From Halorubrum aethiopicum (GTDB taxonomy: Archaea > Halobacteriota > Halobacteria > Halobacteriales > Haloferacaceae): a stretch of DNA of 64,000 nt. The position numbers and the translations under genes were made by a program. The DNA lies in NCBI RefSeq assembly GCF_001542905.1, contig NZ_LOAJ01000001.1, positions 2,356,001 through 2,420,000 on the forward strand, in the 5' to 3' direction. Shown piece after piece: positions 43,012 to 51,161 of the stretch (position 1 is its first letter; every line of letters starts with the position of its first letter). Under the pieces are notes generated by a model. It had not been told where the DNA came from and did no database searches. It worked only from the letters and a program-made list of their open reading frames with translations.

Positions 43012-43263
43012 ATGAGCAGCGAGAGCGTCGACTCCGAGAGCAAGGTCTCGGGGAATCAAGCGAATATTCCGGCACACATCCGCCGAGAGCTGGAGATCGA
43101 CGACGGCGACAAGCTCCGCTGGCGGATCGAGGACGACGGAACGCTCCGCGTGCGGGTCGTTCAACAGCGCAGCGGGACGTTCAGCGACTTCGACGGGTAC
43201 GACGGCGATCAGGAGACGAACGTCGAGAGCGACCACGACGCGTGGGGCGTCGACCCCGAGTAG
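43012..43263 (+). CDS. AbrB/MazE-type antitoxin
   Basis: An 83-residue SpoVT-AbrB swapped-hairpin protein: KVSGNQANIPAHIRRELEIDDGDKLRWRIEDDGTLRVRVVQQ. The C-terminal 30 residues are acidic and probably wrap the toxin. It is immediately followed by a PIN-domain gene (stop TAG then ATG without a gap), the standard antitoxin-first order. The AbrB dimer likely represses the operon. A TATA-like TTTATTGG lies about 27 bp upstream. Confidence 0.88.
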   Translation: MSSESVDSESKVSGNQANIPAHIRRELEIDDGDKLRWRIEDDGTLRVRVVQQRSGTFSDFDGYDGDQETNVESDHDAWGVDPE

Positions 43264-43698
43264 ATGCCGCGCGCGCTCGTCGACACGACCGTTCTCTTCG
43301 CGGCGGCGTACCGCCGCGACGGCGCACACGATGACGCCCTCCCGATCCTCAGGGGGATCGATACCGCCGACCTGCCGGAGGCGGTGATCCTGGATTACGT
43401 GCTCGCGGAGACGCTCAACGGGCTGACGACGCACGCGGGCCACGACGCTGCCGTCGACTTTCTCGACCGGGTGGAGGAGAACACGCGACTCCACGTCGAC
43501 TCCCTGACGGCGGACGCGTTCGCGACGGCGAAGGGCCTCTTTCGGCAACACGAACGGTTCTCGTTCGTCGACGCCTGTGTCGTCGCGTACATGCGACTGG
43601 AGGGACTCGGCTACCTCTACGCGTTCGACGACGACTTCGACGCCGCCGAGGACGTCTACCGCCTCGACGTCGCGACCGATCCGTATCAGCCGGAGTGA
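43264..43698 (+). CDS. PIN-domain ribonuclease toxin (VapC-like)
   Basis: A 144-residue PIN nuclease. The acidic active site is Asp7 (ALVDTTVLFAAAY), Glu49 (VLAETLNGL), Asp103 (SFVDACVVAYM) and Asp122 (YAFDDDFD). All four are present, so the toxin should be active. PIN toxins cut tRNA or rRNA when the antitoxin is lost. It is encoded directly downstream of an AbrB-type antitoxin. Confidence 0.9.
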   Translation: MPRALVDTTVLFAAAYRRDGAHDDALPILRGIDTADLPEAVILDYVLAETLNGLTTHAGHDAAVDFLDRVEENTRLHVDSLTADAFATAKGLFRQHERFSFVDACVVAYMRLEGLGYLYAFDDDFDAAEDVYRLDVATDPYQPE

Positions 43699-43755
43699 CC
43701 GAGACGCGGTCGGCGTTCGACGAGGCACACCGGAACTCTCACACGGGTCTACCTC

Positions 43756-43930
43756 GTGAACACGGTCGACGAGGCGCTCGTCGACGGGCTCGCGGCGTTG
43801 GGGGGCGACCGGATCCCCTTGTACGAGGACCTCCCGGTGCGAACCGAGATTCGTTTTCGAGGACTTCGAGGATGGGGTCGTCAGTTGGCAGTTGTATCCA
43901 CTCGATGGTTTCGCACGTATCACGACTCGG
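43756..43930 (+). pseudogene. possible frameshifted gene remnant
   Basis: A GTG-initiated reading VNTVDEALVDGLAALGGDRIPLYEDLPVRTEI has protein-like codon use, then degenerates. In another frame sensible sequence resumes (FEDFEDGVVSWQLYPLDGFARIT, about 43853-43921), suggesting one frameshift near 43850 in an old gene. No family is recognised. It is squeezed between the PIN toxin and a convergent hicA gene. Confidence 0.3.
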
Positions 43931-43933
43931 CAG

Positions 43934-44185
43934 TCATCGATGCGCGTCGATCCACCGACACCACGCCTCGAAGTCGTCGGCACCGCACTGGTCGGCGATC
44001 GACCGGTACGTCTCCTGTGAGATCTGGTCGCTGTCGGTGAGCGGAACGCTCACCACACGGATCTCGTCGGTCTCCGGGTGCTCGTACCGGAGCTTCACGT
44101 GACTTCCCTCGCGGCCGACCGGTCGGTACCGCATCGACCGGAGCGCCTTCACGATCTCTCGACCGTCAAAACTCGCATAGACCAT
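43934..44185 (-). CDS. HicA-type toxin (module 1)
   Basis: An 83-residue HicA/YcfA dsRBD-like mRNA interferase: FDGREIVKALRSMRYRPVGREGSHVKLRYEHP, with catalytic His29 in GSHVKL. The sheet continues EIRVVSVPLTDSDQISQETYRSI. It is encoded 6 bp downstream of a HicB-type gene on the minus strand. It is 58% identical over its full length (48 of 83, ungapped) to the second HicA at 44514, so the two modules are a diverged tandem duplication. Confidence 0.88.
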   Translation of the reverse strand: MVYASFDGREIVKALRSMRYRPVGREGSHVKLRYEHPETDEIRVVSVPLTDSDQISQETYRSIADQCGADDFEAWCRWIDAHR

Positions 44186-44191
44186 TCGGGA

Positions 44192-44449
44192 CTACTCCCA
44201 CGGCGGCTCGCCGGCGTCCTCGATATCGTCGGGGTCGACGCCGATCTCCTCGAGGAACGCCTCCTCGTCGTCGATCGGCTCGCCGCCGCCGGCGTGGAGG
44301 GTCAACGCGTCCGCGAGCCGGGAGAGCGCGACCGGCTTCGACTCGCCCGACGCGGCGACGCCCGACTCGACGTCGCGCGCCGTCACGAGATCGCCCTCGT
44401 AGGTGAACTCCACCCCGTCGGCGCGGTCGTTCTCCGAAGTGGTCGCCAT
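44192..44449 (-). CDS. HicB-type antitoxin (module 1)
   Basis: An 85-residue HicB-like protein from the ATG at 44447-44449. VEFTYEGDLVTARDVESGVAASGESKPVALSRLADALTLH is the degraded RNase H-like HicB fold that binds and blocks HicA. The acidic C-terminus ([16 protein letters not shown]) replaces the usual DNA-binding tail, so autoregulation may be weak or need a partner. It is paired with hicA at 43934. Confidence 0.8.
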   Translation of the reverse strand: MATTSENDRADGVEFTYEGDLVTARDVESGVAASGESKPVALSRLADALTLHAGGGEPIDDEEAFLEEIGVDPDDIEDAGEPPWE

Positions 44450-44513
44450 TACCAGTAACGAGGCGTGGAACCGGTGAAAAGTGTTCTGGCGCGGTGTGTA
44501 AGAAGTCGGCACG

Positions 44514-44765
44514 TCACCGATGCTCGTCTATCCACTCACACCACGAGTGGAAGTCGTCCGCTCCGCACTGGTCAGCGATCGAGTGAAGCGTCCCGGTCGG
44601 GATCTCGTCCTCGGACTTCATTGGGACCGTGACGATCCGCACCTCGTCGGTATCGGGTGACTCGTATCGCATCTTCAAGTGGCTTCCAACCCGACCGACT
44701 CGCCTGTATCCGAAGTCGTTGAGCACTGATGCGATCTCTTGTCCGGAGAAGTTCGTCCGGACCAT
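44514..44765 (-). CDS. HicA-type toxin (module 2)
   Basis: An 83-residue HicA: FSGQEIASVLNDFGYRRVGRVGSHLKMRYESP with catalytic His29, then EVRIVTVPMKSEDEIPTGTLHSIADQCGADDF. The start codon directly follows the HicB stop of module 2 with no gap. It is the same length as, and shares a near-identical C-terminal SIADQCGADDF with, module 1. Both catalytic sites look intact. Confidence 0.88.
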   Translation of the reverse strand: MVRTNFSGQEIASVLNDFGYRRVGRVGSHLKMRYESPDTDEVRIVTVPMKSEDEIPTGTLHSIADQCGADDFHSWCEWIDEHR

Positions 44766-45026
44766 TCACTTCATGAAGTCAGGAAGTTCCTTGTCGCCGG
44801 GTTCCGCGTCTTCGAGGCCCCACTCCTCGAGGTCCTCGTCGGTCACGGGTTCGCCGCCTCCCTCGTGAAGCTCGATCGCCTCCGCGAGCATCCGGAGGGC
44901 TTCTGCCTTCGTATCGCCGAAGGACGCGACACCGGTCTCGATGTCTTTCGCGGTAATCGAGCCGTCATCCTCGTGAATGAACTCGACGCCCTCCCTGTTG
45001 GATGCGTCGCGTGTCGCACTCGCCAT
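44766..45026 (-). CDS. HicB-type antitoxin (module 2)
   Basis: An 86-residue HicB-like antitoxin from the ATG at 45024-45026. EGVEFIHEDDGSITAKDIETGVASFGDTKAEALRMLAEAIELHEGGGEP carries the HicB core (DxETGVASxGxTxxEAL). The tail is acidic. It is first in the tandem hicB2-hicA2-hicB1-hicA1 array, so all four genes could be read from its promoter near 45030-45060. Confidence 0.85.
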   Translation of the reverse strand: MASATRDASNREGVEFIHEDDGSITAKDIETGVASFGDTKAEALRMLAEAIELHEGGGEPVTDEDLEEWGLEDAEPGDKELPDFMK

Positions 45027-45167
45027 ACTCTCCTTTCGCGGACCGCTCGAATAAGCGTTCTGTCGGTGTCGGACCATCCGGAACCGATCGGAACCCTGCG
45101 GGTCAGGCGAAATCGATTCTCGTCGTGGCCGAGCCCATCGGTCACCGTTCCACACGACGTGAATCGG

Positions 45168-46697
45168 TTAGAGCCGTTCCTCCAGCGTCTGCCGGTCGAG
45201 CTTTCCGGTGGCGTTCCGCGGGAGCGCGTCGACGAAGGTCACTTCCCGCGGATGTTTGAACGCCGCGAGCTCCGCGAGAACGTGGTCTCTCACCTCCTCG
45301 GCGGTGAGATCGGCTCGAGGGTGACGGTCGACGAACGCCACCGGCTTTCTTCCCTTCCACTCGTCGGGTTTCCCGACGACGGCGGCCTCGCGGACGCCGT
45401 CGAGTTCCTCGATGACGCCCTCGACCTCTTGAGGGTAGACGTTCTCGCCGCCGGTGATGATCGTGTAGTCGACCCTATCGAGCACGTGGACGTAGCCGTC
45501 CTCGTCCACGCGGGCGTAGTCGCCGGTGTGGAACCACTCGGCGGTCCACTCCGCCTCGTGGTCGAGATAGCCCGTCAACAACGCTTCGCCGCGAACCAGC
45601 AGTTCGCCGGGCTCGTTCGTCGGGACCTCCGCGCCGGTCGATCTGTCGACGACCTTCGCCTCGATGAGCCGGCCGGAGGTCCGTCCGACGCTCGGGAGCC
45701 GTCGCGACCCGCGTCTGTCCTCCCAGAGGCCGGCGGCGAAGGTCTCGGTCATGCCCCAGCCGTTGAGGACCGGCGCGTCGAGGAACGCCTCCGACCGCCG
45801 GATCAGGTCGGCGGACACGCCCGCCCCGCCGATGACGCCGGTGCGCACCGAGTCGGTGTCGACCGAGCGGTCCGACGCCACGGCCAGCCAGTCTTTGAAC
45901 ATGGCCGGGACGCCGGAGAAGACGTTCACGCCGTGGGCCTCGACGTCGTCGAGCGCCGCCACCGGGTCCCACTCCTCGCGCAGGAGCAGCTCGCCGCCCG
46001 CCTTCAGCGTCGGGCCCAGGATCGTTCCGATGCCCGTACAGTGATACAGCGGCATGACCGCGAGAAAGACGCTCCCCGGCCCCATCTCGTAGGAGATCAC
46101 GGAGGCGTCGCTGACGGCGATCAGGTTGGCATGCGTGTGGACCACGCCCTTCGGACGACCGGTCGTTCCGCTCGTGTGGAGGACGAACGCCTCGCGCTCG
46201 CCCATCGTCTCGGGGACGGCGACGGCGGGGCGTGTCGTGCGAACCGCGGCGTCCCACCGTCTGACGTCGTCGGGGGCGTCGTCCGAGGCGTCGTCGGTGC
46301 GAACGCCGAAGACGGTGACGTCGGTGGCGTCGGTGGCGTCGCTCTCCTCGAGCGCGTCGTTGACCGCCGGTAGCGTTTCCCCACTCGCGATCGCGGCGCT
46401 CGGCTCGACCTGATCCATCAGCGACGCGACCTCCCGGCGCCGGAAACGGGTGTTCACCGGGACGACGACCGCCCGCCGGGCGAGCGACCCGAGCGTGGAC
46501 GTGACGAAGTGGTAGGTGTTCGGGAGCATCACCACGACGGCGTCCCCGGCGTCGACCCCGGCGTCGCGGAGGACGGTGGCCGCCGAGCGGGCGTCCTCGA
46601 ACAGTTCCGCGTAGGTCCACGTTACGTCACCCTCCCGGACGGCGACCCGATCGGGAAACACGCGTTCGTTCGATGCCAGATAGTCGAGGTAGTTCAT
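45168..46697 (-). CDS. AMP-dependent acyl-CoA synthetase
   Basis: A 509-residue ANL-superfamily ligase that activates a carboxylic acid through an acyl-adenylate. The P-loop motif is VLHTSGTTGRPKGVVHTH, A5 is LNGWGMTETFA, A7 is WFHTGDYARVDEDGYVHVLDR, and the C-terminal catalytic Lys lies in PRNATGKLDRQTL. Medium- or long-chain fatty acid or aromatic acid substrates are possible. It is divergent from an acyl-CoA dehydrogenase, with which it would form activation plus first beta-oxidation steps. Confidence 0.92.
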   Translation of the reverse strand: MNYLDYLASNERVFPDRVAVREGDVTWTYAELFEDARSAATVLRDAGVDAGDAVVVMLPNTYHFVTSTLGSLARRAVVVPVNTRFRRREVASLMDQVEPSAAIASGETLPAVNDALEESDATDATDVTVFGVRTDDASDDAPDDVRRWDAAVRTTRPAVAVPETMGEREAFVLHTSGTTGRPKGVVHTHANLIAVSDASVISYEMGPGSVFLAVMPLYHCTGIGTILGPTLKAGGELLLREEWDPVAALDDVEAHGVNVFSGVPAMFKDWLAVASDRSVDTDSVRTGVIGGAGVSADLIRRSEAFLDAPVLNGWGMTETFAAGLWEDRRGSRRLPSVGRTSGRLIEAKVVDRSTGAEVPTNEPGELLVRGEALLTGYLDHEAEWTAEWFHTGDYARVDEDGYVHVLDRVDYTIITGGENVYPQEVEGVIEELDGVREAAVVGKPDEWKGRKPVAFVDRHPRADLTAEEVRDHVLAELAAFKHPREVTFVDALPRNATGKLDRQTLEERL

Positions 46698-46780
46698 TGG
46701 CGACGTCGCCCACGGGATCCGATGACAGGCGGACCGCTGTCACATCGATACAAAAGGATTACGGTGGTCGATCGAGGACT

Positions 46781-46850
46781 CGGCCGCGGACGGCCTCGGA
46801 CGGCCGCGAACCGCCGCATCACCGCGGATCGCCGCGGATCGCCGCATCGA
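46781..46850. repeat. seven 10-bp imperfect repeats in a divergent promoter region
   Basis: Units of 10 bp resembling CGGCCGCGGA follow one another from 46781 to 46850 between the acyl-CoA synthetase and acyl-CoA dehydrogenase starts. A 10-bp period places each copy on the same DNA face. A TATA-like AGTTATATCC at 46861-46870 follows, about 28 bp before the dehydrogenase ATG. Confidence 0.65.
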
Positions 46851-46893
46851 CGCCGCCGGTAGTTATATCCAGAAAACGTCGATAGTAGTTCGC

Positions 46894-48027
46894 ATGGAGC
46901 TGACCGACGAGGAGCGCTTCATCAGACGACAGGTGCGCGAGTTCGGCCGAGAGGAGATCGAACCGGTCGCGGTCGAGCACGAACGCGAGGGCCGCTACCC
47001 CTGGGACGTGATCGAGACCGCCGCCGAGGCGGACCTGCTCGCCCCCCGACTCGACGAGTCGGTCGGCGGTGCGGAGCTCGACGTCGTGGCCTCGTTGCTG
47101 GTCAACGAGGAACTCCACCGGGCCGACCCGGGTATCGCCGAGTCGGTTACGTCGACGACGTTCGGGTGTGAACCGCTCGTCGAGTACGGCCGCGACGAAC
47201 ACGTCGAGGAGTGGGTCCGACCCGCCACCCGAGGCGAGGCGGTCACGGGGGTCGCGATGACCGAACCCGAAGCGGGCTCCGACTTCGCCGCCATCCGGAC
47301 GACGGCCGAGCGCGACGGCGACGAGTACCTGCTGAACGGCGACAAAGTGTTCATCAGCAACGGCAGCGTCGCCGACGCGCTCGTCGTGTACGCGCGCACG
47401 AGCGAGCCGGAGGAACCCCATCGCGGTATCTCGGCCTTCGTCGTCCCGACGGACCGGGAGGGCGTCGACCGGACGTCGATGGACGGGTATCTCGGACCGG
47501 CCCCGACCGACGTCGCGCAAGTCTTCCTGAACGACGTACGCGTGCCCGTCGAGGACCGCCTCGGGGAGGAGGGCGACGGCTTCTATCAGGCGATGGCCTT
47601 CCTCGACGAGGCCCGCCTGGAGGTGGCGGCGGCGTCGATCGGGGCCGCCCGCGGCGCGATGGACCTGCTCCGCGAGTACACCACGGAGCGGGAGGCGTTC
47701 GGCGACGCCGTCGCCGAGAAGCAGGCCGTTCGCCACCGGGTGGCGGACCTGGAGACCCGACTCGACGCCGGTCGGGCGCTCGTCTACGAGGTCGGGCGTG
47801 ACCTCGAGCGCGAAGGGGAGGTCGACTCCGCCCGGTCGGCGAAGGCGAAGCTGCTGGCGACCACGCTTCTGGAGGACGTCGCGAGCGAGGCCGTCCAGCT
47901 ACACGGCGGGTACGGCGTCTTCGACGAGTACCGCGTCGAGACGTTCTTCCGCTTCTCGAAGATCCCACAGATATACGAGGGGACCAACGAGATACTGCGA
48001 GAAGTGATCGCGGAGGAGGCCCTGTGA
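46894..48027 (+). CDS. acyl-CoA dehydrogenase
   Basis: A 377-residue FAD enzyme. The N-terminal helical domain begins MELTDEERFIRRQVREFGREEIEPVAVEHE. The FAD/substrate region is TGVAMTEPEAGSDFAAIRTTAERDGDEYLLNGDKVFISNG. The C-terminal domain contains LHGGYGVFDEYRVETFFR and the catalytic Glu in QIYEGTNEILREVI. It oxidises an acyl-CoA to the 2-enoyl-CoA and passes electrons to ETF. Its stop overlaps the GTG start of the following oxidoreductase gene, so the two are co-translated. Confidence 0.93.
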   Translation: MELTDEERFIRRQVREFGREEIEPVAVEHEREGRYPWDVIETAAEADLLAPRLDESVGGAELDVVASLLVNEELHRADPGIAESVTSTTFGCEPLVEYGRDEHVEEWVRPATRGEAVTGVAMTEPEAGSDFAAIRTTAERDGDEYLLNGDKVFISNGSVADALVVYARTSEPEEPHRGISAFVVPTDREGVDRTSMDGYLGPAPTDVAQVFLNDVRVPVEDRLGEEGDGFYQAMAFLDEARLEVAAASIGAARGAMDLLREYTTEREAFGDAVAEKQAVRHRVADLETRLDAGRALVYEVGRDLEREGEVDSARSAKAKLLATTLLEDVASEAVQLHGGYGVFDEYRVETFFRFSKIPQIYEGTNEILREVIAEEAL

Positions 48028-49019
48028 CGATGAACGTCGGAATCAACGTCAGCGACATCGATCACGACCTGACGCTCGATCTCGCCCGTCGCGCCGAACG
48101 AGCCGAACTCGAGAGCGTCCTGCTCGGCGAGACCTGGGGCTGGGAGGCGTTCACGTTGCTCGGGGAGCTCGCACGGGTAACCGAGACCGTCACGCTCGGA
48201 ACGGGCATCGTCCCGGTCTACTCGCGATCACCCGCGTTGCTGGGGCAGGCCGCCGCGACGGCCGCTCGTGCCACGGACGGCCGGTTCCGCCTCGGGATCG
48301 GCGTCAGCGGTCCCGCCGTCATCGAGAACTGGCACGGCGTCGAGTTCGACCGTCCCGTCGGCCGGACGGCGGAGACCGTTCGGATCGTAAAACGGGTCCT
48401 CTCCGGCGAGGTCGTGGACCACGACGGAACGGACTTCGACCTCTCGGGCTTCCGGCTCAGGGTGGACCCGCCGGGCGACGTTCCCGTCTACGTCGGCGCG
48501 CTCGGGGAGACGAACGTCCGGATGGCCGGCGCCGAGGCCGACGGGTGGATGCCCGTGTTCATGCCCGAGGGGCGGTTCGAGGAGCTCCACGAGGAGTTCC
48601 GCGACAGCGCCGAGGGACGGGGACGCGATCCGGACGAGCTGGCCGTCGTCCCGAACACCGTCGCGGCGGTGGCGGAGGACGGACAAACCGCTCGCGACAT
48701 GGTCCGACACCACATCGCGTTCTACGTCGGCACGATGGGGTCGTTCTACCACCGGATGCTCTCGGAAGCGGGGTACGGGGACGAGGCCGACGCGATCCGA
48801 GACGCCTGGCGAGACGAGGGCTCGGAGGCCGCGACCGAGCGAGTCCCCGACGCGGTCGTCGACGCGGCGGCCGTCGCCGGCACGCCCGAACGGGCGGCCG
48901 AGCGTCTGGCGGCCTACGAGGACCTCGGCGTCGACGGGCTCTCGCTGTACTTCCCGCGGCGTGCGGACGCGGACCTCATGCGCGAGACGGTCGACCACCT
49001 CGGATCGCTCACGGAGTGA
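48024..49019 (+). CDS. LLM-class (F420-dependent Mer-like) oxidoreductase
   Basis: A 331-residue luciferase-like monooxygenase fold of the type that uses coenzyme F420 (Mer/5,10-methylene-H4MPT reductase-like). Landmarks are LGETWGWEAFTLLGELARVTETVTLGTGIVPVYSRSPALLGQAAAT, GRFRLGIGVSGPAVIENWHGV and VPVYVGALGETNVRMAGAEADGWMP. The start is GTG at 48024 (GTGA overlap with the previous stop) or ATG at 48030. Coupling to acyl-CoA dehydrogenase suggests F420-dependent reduction or oxidation of a related acyl compound (inference). Haloarchaea make F420. Confidence 0.9.
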   Translation: MTMNVGINVSDIDHDLTLDLARRAERAELESVLLGETWGWEAFTLLGELARVTETVTLGTGIVPVYSRSPALLGQAAATAARATDGRFRLGIGVSGPAVIENWHGVEFDRPVGRTAETVRIVKRVLSGEVVDHDGTDFDLSGFRLRVDPPGDVPVYVGALGETNVRMAGAEADGWMPVFMPEGRFEELHEEFRDSAEGRGRDPDELAVVPNTVAAVAEDGQTARDMVRHHIAFYVGTMGSFYHRMLSEAGYGDEADAIRDAWRDEGSEAATERVPDAVVDAAAVAGTPERAAERLAAYEDLGVDGLSLYFPRRADADLMRETVDHLGSLTE

Positions 49020-49050
49020 GCCGGACCGGCCGACGCCGCGGGCGTACCCC

Positions 49051-50376
49051 TCAACAGGAGCAGTAGTACTCGCGGTCGACGAACTCCGTCTCGAACAGCT
49101 TCGCGGCCGGGGCCGGATCGGACGGGCGGTAGACGCCGGTGGTCAGGTCGCCCTCGCGCTCGAAGGAGCCGGCGACGAGCCGCCGCCAGTCGTCGCCCGA
49201 CAGCTGGTCCCAGAAGGCGTCGTCGCCGGCGAGAAGCGAGAGGTAGTCGCGGAGGTACACCCACCGCGTCGGCTCGCTCGATTCCGCGACCTCCGGCTCG
49301 TACTCCGCGTCGGTGACGGAGGCGTACGCCGCCATTGGGAGGTTCGCGCCCGCGGCGACCGGCAGCGAGATCCACTTCCACGGGCGGGTGTTGACGTCGA
49401 GCAGCAGGAACTCCTCGCGCTCGTCGTCGTAGACGAACTCCGCCTCGCTGATCCCGTGGTAGCCGGCGTCGTCGAGCACGGCGAGCGCGCGCTCCTCGAT
49501 CTCGGGCTCGTCCGCCGTCTCGACGAGACAGGAGGTCCCGAACTGGAGCGGGTACCGGACCGCGGCGTTGCCCACGACCGCGAGCGCGTCGTCGACGCCC
49601 GAGGGCGGGACGTATGACGCCAGCGAGTGGTCCCTCCCGGTCGCGACATCGACGCGCTTCTGGGCCATCACCTCGACGCCCTCGGCGGCCGCGCTCGCGA
49701 CGACCTCCTCGAACTCCTCGCGGTCGGCGACGGTCAGCACGTTCGTGCCGAACGCCTCCTCGAACTCGCGTTTTCGGGCGGGCTTCACCACGAGCGGGAA
49801 GCCGAGCGCGTCGGCTGCCGCGTCGAGGGCGTCCTCGTCGATCTCCCCGGTATCGTCGGCGTCTTCCCCCGTTCCGTCGGATCCGCCGCCGAGACGATGG
49901 GTCTCCGGGTAGGGGATTCCCAGCTCCTCGCAGGTCGCGTACAGCCGCGACTTGTTCAACACGTCGTCGATCGTGTCGATCCCCGAGTAGGGGAGCCGGA
50001 CCCCGTCGGGGTCGGCCTCCGCGTACGCGAGCGCCCACTCGTCCATACAGCCGAACGCGACCGCCTCGGTCCCGGCGGCGTCGACGATCGCCTCCACGTC
50101 CTCGCGGAAGCCGTCGAGGTCCTCGAGCGGATAGGTGACCGCGCCCGCGAAGTCGACGGCGTCCGAGGGCGGCGCGAGCCCGTCGTGGGTGACGGGCTCC
50201 GTCCCGTCGCCGGCCGCGCGGTCGAGCGCGATCACGGGCACGCCGTGGGCGTCGAGCGCGCGGGCGACGCCGAGGCCGGTGACGTGGGCGTTGCTGACGA
50301 GCGCGGGCGGCCGGTCGAACGACGCGTCCGCGAGCGCGTCGATCAACCCCTCGGTCGAGCGGAAGCGGTCTGCCAT
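49051..50376 (-). CDS. ATP-grasp family ligase
   Basis: A 441-residue protein from the ATG at 50374-50376. The N-terminal Rossmann-like part (ALVSNAHVTGLGVARALDAHGVPVIALD) precedes the ATP-grasp domain: FPLVVKPARKREFEEAFG (nucleotide lysine), the acidic metal site in FVYDDEREEFLLLDVNTRPWKWISLPVAAGANL, with NTRPW as the Mg-binding Asn. Similar proteins ligate amino or carboxylate groups, for example in cell-envelope or compatible-solute pathways. An internal acidic insertion (GGGSDGTGEDADDTGEIDEDA) lies near 165-185. The C-terminus DREYYCSC is unusual. Substrate unknown. Confidence 0.85.
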   Translation of the reverse strand: MADRFRSTEGLIDALADASFDRPPALVSNAHVTGLGVARALDAHGVPVIALDRAAGDGTEPVTHDGLAPPSDAVDFAGAVTYPLEDLDGFREDVEAIVDAAGTEAVAFGCMDEWALAYAEADPDGVRLPYSGIDTIDDVLNKSRLYATCEELGIPYPETHRLGGGSDGTGEDADDTGEIDEDALDAAADALGFPLVVKPARKREFEEAFGTNVLTVADREEFEEVVASAAAEGVEVMAQKRVDVATGRDHSLASYVPPSGVDDALAVVGNAAVRYPLQFGTSCLVETADEPEIEERALAVLDDAGYHGISEAEFVYDDEREEFLLLDVNTRPWKWISLPVAAGANLPMAAYASVTDAEYEPEVAESSEPTRWVYLRDYLSLLAGDDAFWDQLSGDDWRRLVAGSFEREGDLTTGVYRPSDPAPAAKLFETEFVDREYYCSC

Positions 50377-50533
50377 GGGGGTTCTCGCGCGTCCGGGTAC
50401 AAAGGTACACCAGTACCGGTCCGACGTGCCCCCATCGGTGACGGCCGGCAGTCGTCGCCCCGGCGACGCCCTCGACGACGACCGGTCCCGCCGCCGACGC
50501 GGTCCTTTTGAGGACGCGGGCCCTTCTCGAGGT

Positions 50534-51067
50534 ATGAGCGAGAGCGAACGCGAGGACGACGTCGACGAGGTGCCGGGACGCGTCCGGCGGGCCTTCCGCG
50601 ACCACGGCTCGTTCGAACCCGCCGGGGAGGGCGTCTGGACCGCGACGACGACCGCCTTCGACGCCGCGATCGAGGCCGAGCCGACCCCCGAGGACGACGG
50701 CCGGATCCGCTTTTCGGTCACCGTCCGCGTCCCGACGCTGTCGGCGGTGACCGTCGACGACGTGGCCGACGTCGTCGAGACGGGCTGGTGTGAGACGTTC
50801 GAGCGCCGCGTCGTCGACGTGGGCGGCGTCACCCGCGGGGACCACTCCTTCGAGCCGCGAGTCGACCGCGACGGAGAGACGGTCGCCGTGTCGTTCTCGC
50901 TTACCGACGTCAACGAGCGGCGCGGCGTCGACGACGCGGGCGCGCTGGTCGACTTCGTCGAGGGGACCTACGTCCAGGGCGTGATCCCCGGCTACGAGTA
51001 CACGGAGCCCGTCGAGGGGCTCATCTCCTCGGCCAGACGACAGGGCGGCGGCTCCGCGGGGCTCTGA
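50534..51067 (+). CDS. conserved haloarchaeal protein (177 aa)
   Basis: Starts MSESEREDDVDEVPGRVRRAFRDHGSFEPAGEGVWTATTTAFDA and contains RIRFSVTVRVPTLSAVTVDDVADVVETGWCETFERRVVD and VERGTYVQGVIPGYEYTEPVEGLI-like strands: a beta-rich soluble domain. It resembles haloarchaeal DUF5813 proteins from memory, unverified. The promoter TCCTTTTGAGG lies about 30 bp upstream. It is divergent from the ATP-grasp gene. Function unknown. Confidence 0.7.
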   Translation: MSESEREDDVDEVPGRVRRAFRDHGSFEPAGEGVWTATTTAFDAAIEAEPTPEDDGRIRFSVTVRVPTLSAVTVDDVADVVETGWCETFERRVVDVGGVTRGDHSFEPRVDRDGETVAVSFSLTDVNERRGVDDAGALVDFVEGTYVQGVIPGYEYTEPVEGLISSARRQGGGSAGL

Positions 51068-51161
51068 CCCGTGACCGGCGATCGACCGGAGCGATCCCGC
51101 GACGCCGTCCTCGGACCGGGCGGGGCGATAGGGGCAAAAGCGGGGGGCCCGTAGCGGGGGT

